Assembly (NCBI GenBank): GCA_963930645.1
Contig: OZ005649.1
Location: forward strand, 384,391,887-384,455,886
Source: Salticus scenicus
Taxonomy: Eukaryota; Arthropoda; Arachnida; Araneae; Salticidae
Reading direction: 5' to 3'
DNA length: 64,000 nucleotides
The notes under the pieces were generated by a model. That model saw only the letters and a list, made by a program, of their open reading frames with translations, did not search any database and was not told where the DNA came from. The position numbers were made by a program, and so were the translations under genes. Below are positions 23,191 to 35,119 of the stretch, piece by piece; the first letter of the stretch is position 1, and the number at the start of each line of letters is the position of its first letter.

Positions 23191-24960
23191 AAACTGTAGA
23201 TTTTTCATTAAGAAAATTTATCTACTCACCAAGATGTGCTTGAAAGAACATTTTAAAAGATTTGAAGTTTTGTTACATTTCGTTCTTAAATATATTTGGC
23301 ATAAAATTGAGTATTTTGTAAAAATTTACACCTATGAAACAGAGTTATCTACAGAAGTTGTTCTGTCATTTAGAAAATCTGTGGATAAGGATGAAGACTA
23401 TTTCACAAATACGCAGGCGGTGGTTTTGTCGGTAGAAAATGTAAAACCATTTTTTTATTAGTTCATTTGATGATATATTTGATAGCGAGTTATTTGACAT
23501 TCAATTAAAGCGCATGTTATTTCCCTGGCAAATTATCTTCATGTTGTCAACATATATATAGGTTTCCAGGAACACATTGTGGAAGTTTTCCTTGGAATGT
23601 CAGCAATTTTTAAAGAGAACAGTAACACTCAAGACACTGTCTGCAAGTACACCTGCCTGATAATATAAATACGAATAAACTGAACCAATAGGAACTTAAG
23701 TGTCTGACTTAATTCTTAATAGAAATAGGAAGATTTCCCTCAAAATTAGAAATAAAAAAAATTTAAAATACCACAGTACCAGGTCCTGTAAGCTTTTTCG
23801 ATATGGAAACAAAAAAAAGACACCAAATGGTTACGCATTAGCTTTTCGAATACTTGTTTCCAATAATAAAATACTGTCAACCGTTGGAAACTGTTCTGCC
23901 ATGGAGAAATCAATTTTTATTTTTAAATATAAACCAGCCTAATATTCATTTTTTTTTCTTTTGTTTAGCAGTTTACATAGGCAGCTTGTGATGGCAGCGG
24001 GCCTATAATTTTTTTTATATGTAGCATCTTTGACTGGTTTTGGAAAAGGAATGACAATATCATCGTGCCAAGCAATAAGGAAAGCACGTTCAGTCAAATT
24101 CTATTGTAAATTTGAAAGTAGATCTAAAATATGCTTTAGATAAATTTTTGCTTATAAGGTAAATGATAGCAAGTCCAGAGGCAGAGTTACGACAGGGTTT
24201 CAAACTATGTAATTCATTTGCTGTAAGAAAGACTATTGTAATCTGGTGAGCAGAGAAACCAAGACGATTGTAGAGCATTCAAAACTGTGCATAAGACAAA
24301 TGTTTCGGAAAAAGAATTTGAGCTAGAAATGCTAGATAATATTCTAACAATGATTTTAGCAATATTTTTGGTATAAGTGATAATATTTAGTTTTTAAAAG
24401 ATAATGGCTAAACTATGATTAGAATAAATTCCATTGCTTTCTTGACATTATGCCAAAGCTGTTTTGCAGCTTATATTGGATATAATGCTGGAAACATTTA
24501 ACCCAGGAATCCACTTGTGATTTGCTGCGAATGCCTCATGTGCTCGCTTGTTTAAATGAAATATAATTGGCAGCAAGTTACCTCTTAGAAATTTCGCACG
24601 CTACTTTTTTTTGAATGGGGGGGAGGGGGCGCAATCTTGCACTTTTTTTTTTAATTCCATCAGTATTTTGCATGATTAGTGAGACGGCTAGAAAATTTTC
24701 GTATATGTATGTTAGCATAATTTATAATAGTAGTTACATCAGTAACTGCTTTGATTTCCCCTGTCATCAATTCACGTGTAACAGTAAAAGTCTAGTCAGC
24801 TGTCAAGTATGGTGTTCGTAAAAAAAATAAAAAGGTAAAAATGGTCGCTTATGTAGATCGTTACTTACAAAGAAATTAAAATAGTGCACAGAGTAGTAAA
24901 GCACATGGCAAGGATTTCAAGACGCATGGAAACATGTGTTGTCACCACCCTAAATAATGG
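23191..24960 (-). pseudogene. Decayed LINE ORF2: RT motif C back to endonuclease
   Basis: Matches to the other copies run in order but with many stops and indels. DSVLSVTLFSLK lies near 23.63 kb and the RT catalytic motif at 23543-23554 reads Tyr-Val-Asp-Asn, so the second aspartate is lost. Sequence matching AYDKTWRYG follows near 23.8 kb, the PKPG region near 24.05 kb and the endonuclease end near 24.85 kb. It is the oldest of the well-aligned copies. Confidence 0.68.
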
Positions 24961-27559
24961 AGCAAGGGGAAAAATAAAACACGAGTTTTTTTTTTTTTAA
25001 ATGGTCACATTTAATTATAAAAGCTCATATTAAAAAATAAATTAGTTGTTATTTATGCTTTAAAATGTTTTTATGTGTAATAGCAGCTGAGTAAAATGAC
25101 GTTAAATTTTAATTATGTCAAACATTTTTGCACATACCTCACTTCACCTTACTGAGAAATAAATATCTGGATAAAATTTGTTTTACATTATTAAACTATC
25201 CTTATGTGCCTCATGTTGTAAATTACAGTTCCTGATGTGGATTTGTTAGTTTCAGTAAGTTTCTTTTAATACCATGCCGTACTTTACAAAGGCCAATTGA
25301 TCGCACTACGGGTCCTGAGCCTGAGGGGGAGTGACCTAAGTGGGGATATTTTTAAGGGGTCATGGCCCGTATTTATAAAAGTTTGGAAAAAAACTACTGA
25401 AAACTCCGAATGGCTAGGGCAACGAGCACAACCTGGGATCGAGCTGATGAAAGTACGGACTATATGGAGAAAAAAAAGGCTGGTTTACAGTAATTTTTTT
25501 TTTATTTGAATGGTTAGTTTTGGTCAAATATTATTTTCTTTATTGAAATAGGAGTTTCGTGGGATTACTCTGTAGAAATGAGAGCTGTTATATGATATGG
25601 TAAAGTGAAAAAGTTTTACTTCTGGCCGTATGTCTGATGAACTTTCAAAGAACTACAAAACCATCACTCACGAACGGTGCTGCCACAATGAAAAAAATGG
25701 AGGATTTCGAACCAAAGAGCAATCATCCCAAAGATTTTGAATTAATTTATGTTATTTACAGCAATGTTCTTTAAATTCTTCATGAAAAACTGCATATATG
25801 TAAATGTTTTAGCACGCTCAAATGGAACTCTTATTTCTTTCTTACAACGTGTGTGTATGCGGCTTTTCTTTCAAACCCCGAAGCCTAAATATTGGACGGA
25901 AATTTAAATAACAGCATGACGATTTTTCATGTATTTCAGAAATTCGTTTATGAATATGCTTTTTTAGTCATTTCTAAATGATATTTTATTGAATACCAAT
26001 TTTAACACAAATCTCAATTTTTTTTTTTTTCCCAAAATGGTCCAGGAGTAGAGACATACTGCAACAACTAAAAGAATTTTTCTTTAACAAAAAACTTAAA
26101 ATTCCACCAACGATAATCAAATGCCTGAATTGGGTGCCCATCGAGAAAGTGATAATTTTAAAATGTCACAAAAAAAAAAAACCTAAAGATGAATCAAATA
26201 CAATAAAAAGGATATTTTGATAAAACCCTGATACCTTTAAAGAATTGGTTAATTCTAAATGGGACTTTAATGCCTAGAAGGCTAGTCAGATTTGCTAACT
26301 ATGATTTAAAAATTATCGTCTACAATTGTCGAAAGCTAGGTTAATTAAAACTATGGTGAATGAGTAATTTTAAGCGATATCTCTGGAAAAAAATACTTGT
26401 TTCCGAAATATATGCTTATGTGCAAGTTTGAAATAGACGAATGATGACGTACCTTCTAATAAATGTTGTCCAGACTGCAGTGCGGGGTTTAACAGGTAAT
26501 TTATTACTTATTTTGCATTCCCAATCTCTTTGCCAAACAGGAGAAAAAATTAGATTATGCTCAAGATTGTACGGAAGTTGGCACATTAGAAAAATCTCCC
26601 CCCCCCCCTTACCACATACACACCTGTTGCTGCTTTATTAGCATTTAATTCCAACCTGACTACGAATCCTGAAAAATAAAATATAAATACTTTATTTAAT
26701 AGATGTTAAAATTGTTTAAAGTAGACGAACGAAGATGTTCCAGAGCTAGATGAAAGTGAATCCAGAATGCTCTTCGAATCTATGTAGGATTTTTTTTCTT
26801 TTAATTAGGTAGATGAGTCAAAGGAAAATGCGATCTCTACTAAACAAATTCCTCAGACAAGTTGTAAAATGAGCGAAGGGGCGGTAGCTGAAGATAATTC
26901 TACCACATACACAACTGACATTGTCACCGGTTTTGCATAAGCATTTATAAAGAAAATGAATGTAACTTGCCTTAAGCATGTCTATGAGATAAATACAAAA
27001 GCATCCATGTTTAAATTTTTAAATTTTGAACGGACGAATATAGAAACAATTGGAAAAATAATTCTTGGACATTCCAAGAAGTAAAATTTAAAAGAAAACG
27101 AGAACCCACTTTGGTATCAAGGAAGGTGTCTAAAAGAATGTTCTTAATTCTACCAGAAAACAAGATGCAGCAGGACTGACGATTCAAAAAGGAACTAACT
27201 TCTATTAAAAATGAAATTGAGTAGATGACAATGGGATAAAATAAATTAAACTAACCTTAGAACACTAGCATGTTCATATTTGCCACTATCACTAGAGATA
27301 CATAAAATTTACGTGTTTATGTAAAATTCATTTCATTTGCTTATATTCCATTAATGTTTTTAAATACTACGTTTAAATATTTGCTGTTTTACACACTATT
27401 AATAACTTTTCATTAACTCAATAATATTTGTATTTAAAAATACATTTGAAAACTATAAAAAAGTATACCAATAAAGGAAGACCTCACATAACATTTACAT
27501 ACACTGGTGTTCTAGAGTTAATAAAAGCTGTTCTCCGATTACAGGGAGATACTTTATAT
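24961..27559. other. AT-rich DNA without recognisable gene
   Basis: No frame above about 70 codons has any family resemblance. A GC-richer patch at 25290-25460 and a poly-C run at 26599-26609 are the only features. LINE sequence may persist here but below what I can align by eye. Confidence 0.4.
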
Positions 27560-28010
27560 GTTGACTGTGTTGAGCTAAGTAAGGGAGAAAAAAAAGGCAG
27601 CAGAGAGGCTTCTTAATGAAATATGATGCATGGTGTCAAGTTCTTTTAATGTAAGGAACAAATGTCTGTAGCTAAACTTTACATCTGTAATACAGTATAG
27701 AAAAAATAATTGCCCAGTAATTTTTCAGCTCTGGATGACGATTCGCAATCCAAGAGTTGTTTCAAGAGTTCCTAGCTCAGATCTGATAAAAAAGGTTTTG
27801 AATTCTCAGAATATTGAAAAAACACCACTTGTTTAAAAAGCAGATATGAAGAACATGACATTTTAAAAGTGGATTTTTTGATTTCCTTATAAGAAGTTTC
27901 AACAAATCGAATATTCAGCGATTCTTTTGCACTATGGACGTCAAGAAACTTTTGACACGCAACTCATTGTTTAAGTTCAGGGGGTAAATATTTTTTTATT
28001 AAGAAATCTA
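27560..28010 (-). repeat. Very old LINE ORF2 C-terminal remnant
   Basis: GAGGCTTCTTAATGAA, TATGATGCATGG, TGTCAAGTTCTTTTAATGTA and TTCTCAGAATATTGAAAA follow the same order as 22695-22890 (GAAAGCTTCTTATTAAA, GTGGCAAGTTTCTTAATG, TTTCAGAATATTAAAAG). No open frame remains. Confidence 0.45.
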
Positions 28011-31000
28011 TTTCACTACGTCTAGAGCAGTGAAAATATGGGTTTGAAAAAGCATTTAACCTAAATAACCGTGACTTAAAAACTGTAGAATATTATGACA
28101 AATTATAAAGTACATGCATGGCACCACATTTAATGTATCTATAGATGCTCTTTCGAAATTTGTCAACCATATCAAACAGAATTTTATTAATCTACGTTAG
28201 ACACCGTAGATGGGCCTTCTGCAATTCATGTTGCATTTAAAGGAATATTCTTAGTGAAACTTTAGTGATTTTTTTTTTAAATGGCACGAGCTCCAAGAAA
28301 AGACATTTTACGCAAAGAATTCTTTATAAAAAGATTTTAAAATAAAAGTTTTTCAACTTGTAATGTCTCGAAAAATACTTCCATAAGTGATTTTTTTTGT
28401 GAAAGAAAATCCTGAAAATTTTCCCTACGAACGAAGATTTCTTAATGATGATTATTTTGCAGCAAAAAATTTCATTAAATACATTGCAGCATTTATATAG
28501 AGACAAGCTTAAATGTCTGTAAGCCTAACAAGTTAACTTTGACTAAATTGGATACCAGACAGTAAATTTGATGTAATCATGAAAAAAATGAAAATGGTCG
28601 TCTGTTTTCTTAATCCTGAGAAAATGGAAAGATTTTATAGCCAACAGAAATCTGTTTATCGTATGGAGATACACGAAGCATTTTAGAAATTTCCTTTCAT
28701 ACATGTGTGCATGTTTATTCAGGAACTGAAAAGCCTCATATCCAAAGAATCCGGGTCACCACACTCCTTTTTGTTAACTTTATTTCCTTTTAAGGGATCA
28801 ACTATGAGTATGTATATATATAAAATCAACACTGTTGATGACTTCAAAGGAAAATATGAACACGATATTCAACAAGCAATTTAAACAATGGAAATTGAAC
28901 CTCAAATTTGAAAATTCATTTGAGAGATCCTTTAAAATAGGCCACAGTTTAAACATATGTCAATGTTTATCTGGGTTTTATTTCTTAAAATAATATTCAA
29001 TTTAGTTAATGTTTCCAATCTGATACATGCCTGTTTTTTCAGTTAGAATATTTTTCCCCTTGAGTTGCGCGACTTCAGTAAACTTTCTTACTAAAATAAG
29101 AAAACTATTTTCGCAGCAATTGGGCCCTATTTTAATACTCGTCAACATTTTCTTTGTGAAATAAAAATTCCCCATTGGAGATATTTTTTCCGTTCTTTTT
29201 TTTTTCCCCCTTAAGAACTGCTTTTGTGAAACTCATTACAATTATCAAAACTAAAAATGTATGTCTAAATGTACTAGTTTGTTCAAAAATAATTTTTACT
29301 AACGTGAAGTGTCAAAGTTTCATATTGCGTGGATTAAATAACAATAGTTTTGTAATTTGAAGGACTAGAAGGTCAACTAATGCAGACACAGCCGATTGGA
29401 TTTTTTTTTTTTTTTACATTAAAGCTCATTCGACTAGCACCTATACCTTAAGTAGATTCCAAACCACTTTAAATGTAAAAGCCTGAACAGAGATCCGATA
29501 CTGTGATAAATTTAACACCTGGCACAATTGAAGGCGACACAACCAACTGCAATTTTTTTTAAATCTGAAGAAAAAGGTTAACAACCCTTGCTTTTTATTC
29601 CGGAAAACATTAGTAGCCGTTCAACAATTCACAATTTCTTTTGTCAAATGTGTGTACGAAACAAATTAACGTCAAAGCCATACGACACGTTAAGTATTAC
29701 AAGTGGATCGACCTCCCGAAGGAGGTACTACCAACAAACAGAACCTAAAAACTGAACGAACAAATGCGACACCAGAACAAAAAAAAGAAATTGAATTCCC
29801 ATAAAAACCGCCCAAGTAGTAAGAGGTTTTTTTAAAAAAAGAGGGGAAGGCCCTAAAACAAACTCCCCAAGTGAAAAATATGTCCCTGGACTGTGAAAAC
29901 GTGTGTGTAATAATTTAAACTGAAAGTAGTGGAAGATAAGGCTTCACCTCGCCCCCGGCTGCAGGGAGGACTTTGTATCCTAATGGATGTGTCCCGCCGG
30001 CTTAAGTGATATCTGTGTGGCTGAGGGAGTTAGAAGAAAAGCTGGAAAGGGAAACCTAAACAAAAAATAAACTAGAAAAAAAAAAAGCAAAAAAAATTTT
30101 TTTGAAATAAATTTAATTATAAATGAATAAATTATTTTCACTTTGAACTAGATATTTCATATGAATAAGAGAGTTCCGAAATTTATAATAAGAAATGAGT
30201 GACTGATTAGTGACCTTAATTGGACTGATCTAGGAGAAAAATATATGAATTTATCCTTATAAAACTGAAATTATGGATTAGTTCCGAGTGTACCCCAACT
30301 ACATTTACTTAATATATAAACCATTTTAAAATAATCGCCATCTTTCTGCAGTTTTAAAATACAGAATTCTGTGAGCGATTGTTCAAGTTAGAACACTGAA
30401 TGATGTCTAAAGAACTGTTTCTTCTATTCTACTTAACAGTGGTAGTCGCATGCCTGGTGCTGTAATCCTATGCTGTTTCTGGGAGTTTGACAAAAAGCTT
30501 CTTCAACACGAAAAATTTGGTTAGTAGCTCTTTAATGACGCCATAAGCATTTAAAAACAGACATTGAAAAAATGTCGTTTCTTCTAGCGTAATTGGTTTC
30601 CTATATCTAGGTCACCAGTTCCTGCGGGAAATCTCCCCAAAAGTTTTCTGCATAAGCTTCACTTGGGATTTGTTACTCTTGACTCATCCACTCCGGTATT
30701 TCAAGACACTACACGATATAACTACCTTAGCCGTCATCCAACAAATCTATATAATTTAATGATTCACACCTTTTCTTTGTAGATGAAAATTAAAGTTACG
30801 TACGCTAGAAGTTTTTAAATTAAGTTTTACAGCAATGAAACTAAAGAAAATTTAACTATGATGACTAACAATTTTAGATATCAAAGTTCCTTAAGAGATT
30901 TGAAAAACATTTGAATGTATACAGATTAAAACACCAGAATACGGGTTAAAAACAAAAGTCACCTAGATTCTTAAGATGTGCTTATTTTTCTTCAAATTGA

Positions 31001-32744
31001 CGACATCACTGGCATCGTGTGAGGAAACTATAAATTCCTTATAAGGCACGAAATCTCTTAGATTTTCCCGAACATTGAAAGCTCCTACTCTTGTCCTCCA
31101 TCCACGCGCCTGCGGGTGAGCATTTAAAAAGGCGTAAAATTATTTTAAAAACGCCTTCTTTAAACGCCACCTGCGAGCTGAACTGGAATCAGATAGCTAC
31201 CCTGGGAATAGGTCAATAACACCTCTGAAAAGAAAACATGTAAATACATACATAAAATTAAAGCAACACAATTCAAGATAAAATTCGTACCAAAAAAAAA
31301 AAAATATGAAATTTAAATAGAAAACATTTGTCAATATATTACTAAAAAAAAGTTACACCATTATTTCAATTTCATTAGTTGAACATGCAAAGAACTTTAG
31401 AAAACTAGTTAATTTGCCAATTTAAATAAACAAATTTCAAAAATCTAAAACAGGTTAAAAAGGGAGCAAGTTACCTTGATCCATGACCAGATCAATTCCG
31501 CTTCATCCATAAGAATCTTTAACTTTAGAACGCTTGCAGGTAAACAAAAAAGCGTCAAAATACATTAATCACGCTTTAAATACCACCAAGTGTACAAATC
31601 AAACTAACACACTGAAATTTAAACACTAATTCTTGTGAGATAAAACGCACTAATATACACATACGAAAAAGATTTAGAAAGTAAATGGATTTGATTCATA
31701 GAAGATTCTAACTAAATTTTAAACATTCGGGGGATTTTAATCCAATTCATAAAAATTAAATGGGAAATACACAATTCTGTGCCAAAAACTTGGTATAAAA
31801 ACGAATTTTTTTTTTTTAACCAGTGCAAGTGCAACAAAACCCAAGAAACAAAATTTAAACACTCGGCTGATCCAATTAACAAATCTGTAATATAACCCAT
31901 TAATGCAAAATATAAGTGAAATCTTCATATTTCAAGAGGAAAAGCTGCACTAGAAGTGAAAAATATATTAGCGTTTATCATAAATTAAAAGCAAAAATTA
32001 ACTATTTCAGAAACATTCAAAATGTAGTCGAGAATTTCAATTTGTGGACTTCTGCATCCCCCCCCCCTTTTAATACTTCACAAACTCTAATGCTATGCAT
32101 TATTTTTCACATGTTCTTTGGACTACTAGAATTAAACAAAGTGCTAATAACATTAATTCAATGTATCTAAATATTTAGATTTTTTTAAATTAAAATGAAT
32201 TACCATTAAGTTTCATTCTGAATTTGGAAAAATACGATGTTTTGTTAACTTAAGCAGTTCCTCCCCCCTCCCTCAAAACAAATAGTCTACAAACGGACAG
32301 GTTGGTCCAAGTACTGGAAATTAAAACACAAATTAGTAGTGCACGCTCATAAAAATTAGACGTTATTATGCATAAACATTTACCATAAAATGAATTATAC
32401 GAATTTATTACTGTCAACACCAAAGCAGAAAGTACCATAAATCTCCCTTAAATAATCACATACAGCAAACAAAATTTGTTTTACCTTGTATAAGAAGAAA
32501 CGTTACATTAATGCTGGAACGGATGACCGAATCTTCTTAGTTGACGACATTTTAAAATAGAGGCTTTAATAACTTTGCAGCTTACCTTCCTTTACGAGTT
32601 AAAATTAAAATACGCTATTGTCGATACACTTCTCTGACGCAGAGTTTCAACCAACTCAGCACACGACTAGACATAAAACGAGAATGTCGCATCTTGTCGA
32701 AAAGAAAATTGGCTAAAGATACTGGTGGAGTTGAGAGAACATGA
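28011..32744. other. AT-rich DNA, no supported gene; possible host transcript signals
   Basis: No transposon family seen elsewhere in the window was found here, making this the cleanest candidate for host intergenic or intronic DNA. GC-richer patches lie at 29935-30060, 30600-30730 and 31080-31225. On the minus strand, GAAG|GTAAGC near 32586 and CAAG|GTAACT near 31473 resemble donor sites, and TTTTCTTTTCAG near 31225 resembles an acceptor. None is tied to a convincing coding frame. Confidence 0.35.
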
Positions 32745-32759
32745 ACTATTTTTCCAAAA

Positions 32760-33067
32760 ACAGATTGGTTAGATGGATTTTATGTCGCGATAGGGCTGCA
32801 CAATGCACAATTGGCGACGGTCTAACACTCACCTCTAGAAACATGCCCTCACAGTTCTGATCTTCCACGGAAGGGATGGCTCTCCCATTTCAGTGACCTA
32901 AAAGGTATAATTTTTGATAGGAACATGGAGAATATTGCGGCAATGACAGATTTTGCGTGCACCAGACACCATTATTGTTTACGACGATCTTGGGACGGCT
33001 CGAGTACCGAACCCGCAATCTTCCAATTGCGAGCCTGGCCCTCTACTGACTGGGCTACCGCGGCCTC
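32760..33067 (-). mobile_element. tRNA-derived SINE, near full length
   Basis: The head is at 33067 on the minus strand: GGCCGCGGTAGCCCAGTC (A box) and GCGGGTTCGGTACTC (B box), a tRNA-like start for RNA polymerase III. A body of about 200 bp with GTGCACCAG, GATCCTCCACGG-like and CGTCGCCAATTG blocks follows, then a tail ending in ATCTAACCAATC. Imperfect target duplications CTATTTTTCCAAAAA (32745-32759) and CTATTTTTTTCAAAAA (33066-33081) flank it. The A-box/anticodon arm resembles tRNA-Thr or a similar tRNA (inference). Confidence 0.85.
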
Positions 33068-33127
33068 TATTTTTTTCAAAAAATAAAGTATCTTGGTGAT
33101 GCGAAAATTTCTCTTTTTGACCCGTCG

Positions 33128-33184
33128 ACAATTGCCCATGTCCTACCACTAGTGCGACGTAAAACTCACTAAACTCCACTCATT
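33128..33184 (+). mobile_element. SINE 3' tail fragment
   Basis: ATTGCCCATG, CACTAGTGCGACGTAAAACT and CACTAAACTCC match the SINE end; the rest is absent. Confidence 0.7.
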
Positions 33185-33254
33185 TCTTTATAAATAACGT
33201 TGCTCATGCATTTCATTTTAAATGAAATCATCATTATATTCTTGCGTGGGTGGG

Positions 33255-33393
33255 TGGGACACGGTGGTAATCAGAAGTTAGCAGGTTCGATAATCGAACC
33301 AGCTAAAGATCATCGTGTGTACTAATAGTAGCTGATGCATGTAAAATACGTCTTGGTTGTAATTTCTTCCATGTTCCTATCCCAAAAAATACT
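33255..33393 (+). mobile_element. SINE head fragment interrupted by the next SINE
   Basis: GCAGGTTCGATAATCGAACC (decayed B box), then GTGTGTACTAATAGTAGCTG and CATGTTCCTAT, follow the SINE order and stop at 33393. There the complete SINE copy starts, so the latter is younger. Confidence 0.65.
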
Positions 33394-33714
33394 GGGCCGC
33401 GGTAGCCCAGTAGGTAGAGCGCCGGCCTCGTAATTGGAAGATTGCGGGTTCGGTACTCGAGCCGGCCAAAGACCGTCGTGTACACTAATGGTGGCTGGTG
33501 CACGTAAAATCTGTCGTGGCCGCAATGTCCTCCATGTTCCCATCAAAAATTATACCTCTGGGGGTCACCGAAGCCGGAGAGTCATCCCTTCCGTGGAGGA
33601 TCAAAATTGCGATGGCATGACTCCGGACCACTTCTAGGGGTGAGTCCCAGACCGTCGCCAACTGCCTATCTGCGCAGCACTAGTGCGATATAAAACCCAA
33701 CCAACCAACCCAAT
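33394..33714 (+). mobile_element. tRNA-derived SINE, full length
   Basis: The copy starts GGGCCGCGGTAGCCCAGTAG, with B box GCGGGTTCGGTACTCGAG. The body contains GCACGTAAAATCTGTCGTGG, GGTCACCGAAGCCGGAGAG, CCGTGGAGGATCAAAATTG and AGACCGTCGCCAACTG. It ends CACTAGTGCGATATAAAACC and CAACCAACCAACCC. At 321 bp it is the best reference for the family here. Apparent ORFs across it are not genes. Confidence 0.88.
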
Positions 33715-33719
33715 TAATA

Positions 33720-33922
33720 CTATCTGTCGTGGCCGCAATGTCCTCCATGTTCCCCTCCAAATTATATTTCTAGGAGTCACTAAAGCGAGAAAGCCCTCCC
33801 TTCCGTGGAGGATGAAAATTTTAATTGCGTGTTTCCGGACCACTTCTTGGAGTGACCCAGACCGTCACCAATGCCCAGTGCTCATCATTAGTGCAACGTA
33901 AAACTCAGCTAACCAACCAACT
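33720..33922 (+). mobile_element. 5'-truncated SINE
   Basis: Begins at the internal TCTGTCGTGGCCGCAATG block and runs to GCAACGTAAAACTCAGC and CCAACCAAC. The tRNA head is missing. Confidence 0.75.
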
Positions 33923-33942
33923 CAAATAATTCCTCTTGGGGG

Positions 33943-34281
33943 TACATACAAATGAAACACTTCCAGTTGCAAAGCCGTTTGCAGGCGTTCCGAATGTACG
34001 ACTGCAGTCGGCAGCAAAAGTATCCGAGCACTAGCAAAAATTCCTATGTGAAAAAAAGCACACTTAACACTGTTTTGTTAAATAAATCCTTGTCGAATCA
34101 TGTTCTTAGACTGATTAAGAACAGGATTCGACAAGAATTTATTTAACAAATCTGCATTAAGTGTACTTTTTTTACATTTAGGAATTTTCGCTAGTGCTCT
34201 GTTACTTTCGCTTCCGACTGTATTCGCAAAAAACTTGCAAAATTTACGTCATCGAAATTGCAAGCGTTCCGTTTGTATGTA
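33943..34281. mobile_element. Composite MITE: TACATACAA element with a CAGTCGG MITE inside
   Basis: The outer ends are TACATACAAATGAAACAC on the left and CGTTTGTATGTA on the right. Inside, 34004-34220 is a palindromic CAGTCGG MITE. The same two-layer structure with the same inner boundary recurs at 56047-56383, so the composite predates both insertions or was copied as a unit. Confidence 0.75.
34004..34220. mobile_element. Palindromic CAGTCGG MITE (inner part of composite)
   Basis: The ends CAGTCGGCAGCAAAAGTATC and GAAGCGAAAGTAACAGAG (from the reverse strand) enclose two arms of about 100 bp that pair along their length (ATAAATCCTTGTCGAATC). No coding capacity. The right side is followed by TA. 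Confidence 0.78.
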
Positions 34282-34494
34282 CAGTCGGTAACAAAAGTGT
34301 CCGAACACTAGCGAAAATTCCTATGTAAAAAAAGTGCACTTCATACGGTTTTGTTAAATAAATCCTTGTCGAATCCTGTTCTTAGTCAGTGTAAGAACAT
34401 GATTCAGTAAGGATTTATTTAACAAAACCGTATGAAGTGCACTTTTTCTACATAGGAATTTTTGCTAGTGTTCGGACACTTTTGTTACCGACTG
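34282..34494. mobile_element. Palindromic CAGTCGG MITE, TA target duplication
   Basis: CAGTCGGTAACAAAAGTGTC reads the same from both ends, with TA at 34280-34281 and 34495-34496. The arms share private changes (GTGCACTTCATACGG) against other copies, so they have changed in step. The small size, palindrome and TA site point to a Tc1/mariner-mobilised MITE. Confidence 0.88.
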
Positions 34495-34496
34495 TA

Positions 34497-34760
34497 ACCC
34501 CTGGAGTCACCAAAGCGAGAGAGCCAACCCCTCCATGGAGGATCAAAATTGTAAAGGCATGTCTCTGGACCACTTACAGGTGTGAGTCCTTAACAGTCAC
34601 CGGTCCACTTGTGGCCGAGAAGTTCTGCTCTCATATACTGGAAGACGAGAAGTGCCGTATTCAATCCCATGTGGTGCTAACAACGAATTTGTTCGGTTGG
34701 TTTTTATGTCGCACTAGTGCTGCACAATGGGCAGTTCGAATTTGTTCGGAATTTACCATA
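34497..34760 (+). mobile_element. SINE fragments and a second tRNA-like SINE
   Basis: 34497-34600 carries the SINE body (GAGTCACCAAAGCGAGAG, GGAGGATCAAAATTGTAA). At about 34612, TGGCCGAGAAG with a downstream TATTCAATCCC resembles A and B boxes of a different tRNA type. A related block is at 41445-41520. 34697-34735 is a SINE tail in reverse orientation (TATGTCGCACTAGTGC). Confidence 0.5.
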
Positions 34761-34857
34761 GGTTTCAAATCCTAGTGTAGTCAGCCTGCACAACCAAGCA
34801 ATCCAGACAGACCTTGTGTGTGTGTGTGCGTGGGGAAGGGAACCGGGGGGACAAAGC

Positions 34858-34975
34858 ATCGCCGGACAACATATCGCACGGACTAAAGCTCGCGCGTACA
34901 AAATATCGCAGGACAAAATCTCGCGTGGACGATATCTCGGCTCCCAACCAGATAAAATCTCGCGCAGACAAATTA
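34858..34975 (+). repeat. Short repeats GGACAAAATCTCGCG, about 17-20 bp units
   Basis: About seven variants follow each other: GGACAACATATCGCA, GGACTAAAGCTCGCG, GTACAAAATATCGCA, GGACAAAATCTCGCG, GGACGATATCTCGGC and two more. An inverted set is at 44550-44645. Confidence 0.7.
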
Positions 34976-35119
34976 CAGTATCTTTTTAAGTAAATGTAAC
35001 ATATTCATGATTCTTTTAATGCCTCTGTTCAACTTTCTGTTTAAATTTTTATCATTTTAAAAGATTCTCAATAGGTGGTGCTGCTAGATAGAAAACTGTA
35101 ATTTTTTTAATTTTCAATA

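Noticed and set aside
33394..33470. tRNA genes at the SINE heads (also 48.1, 62.95 and 63.38 kb)
   Set aside because: A- and B-box text is present, but the acceptor stem does not close and the sequence continues into a common 320-bp SINE body.
33303..33903. Short ORFs across SINE copies
   Set aside because: Same SINE read in different frames at each locus; no frame is conserved.
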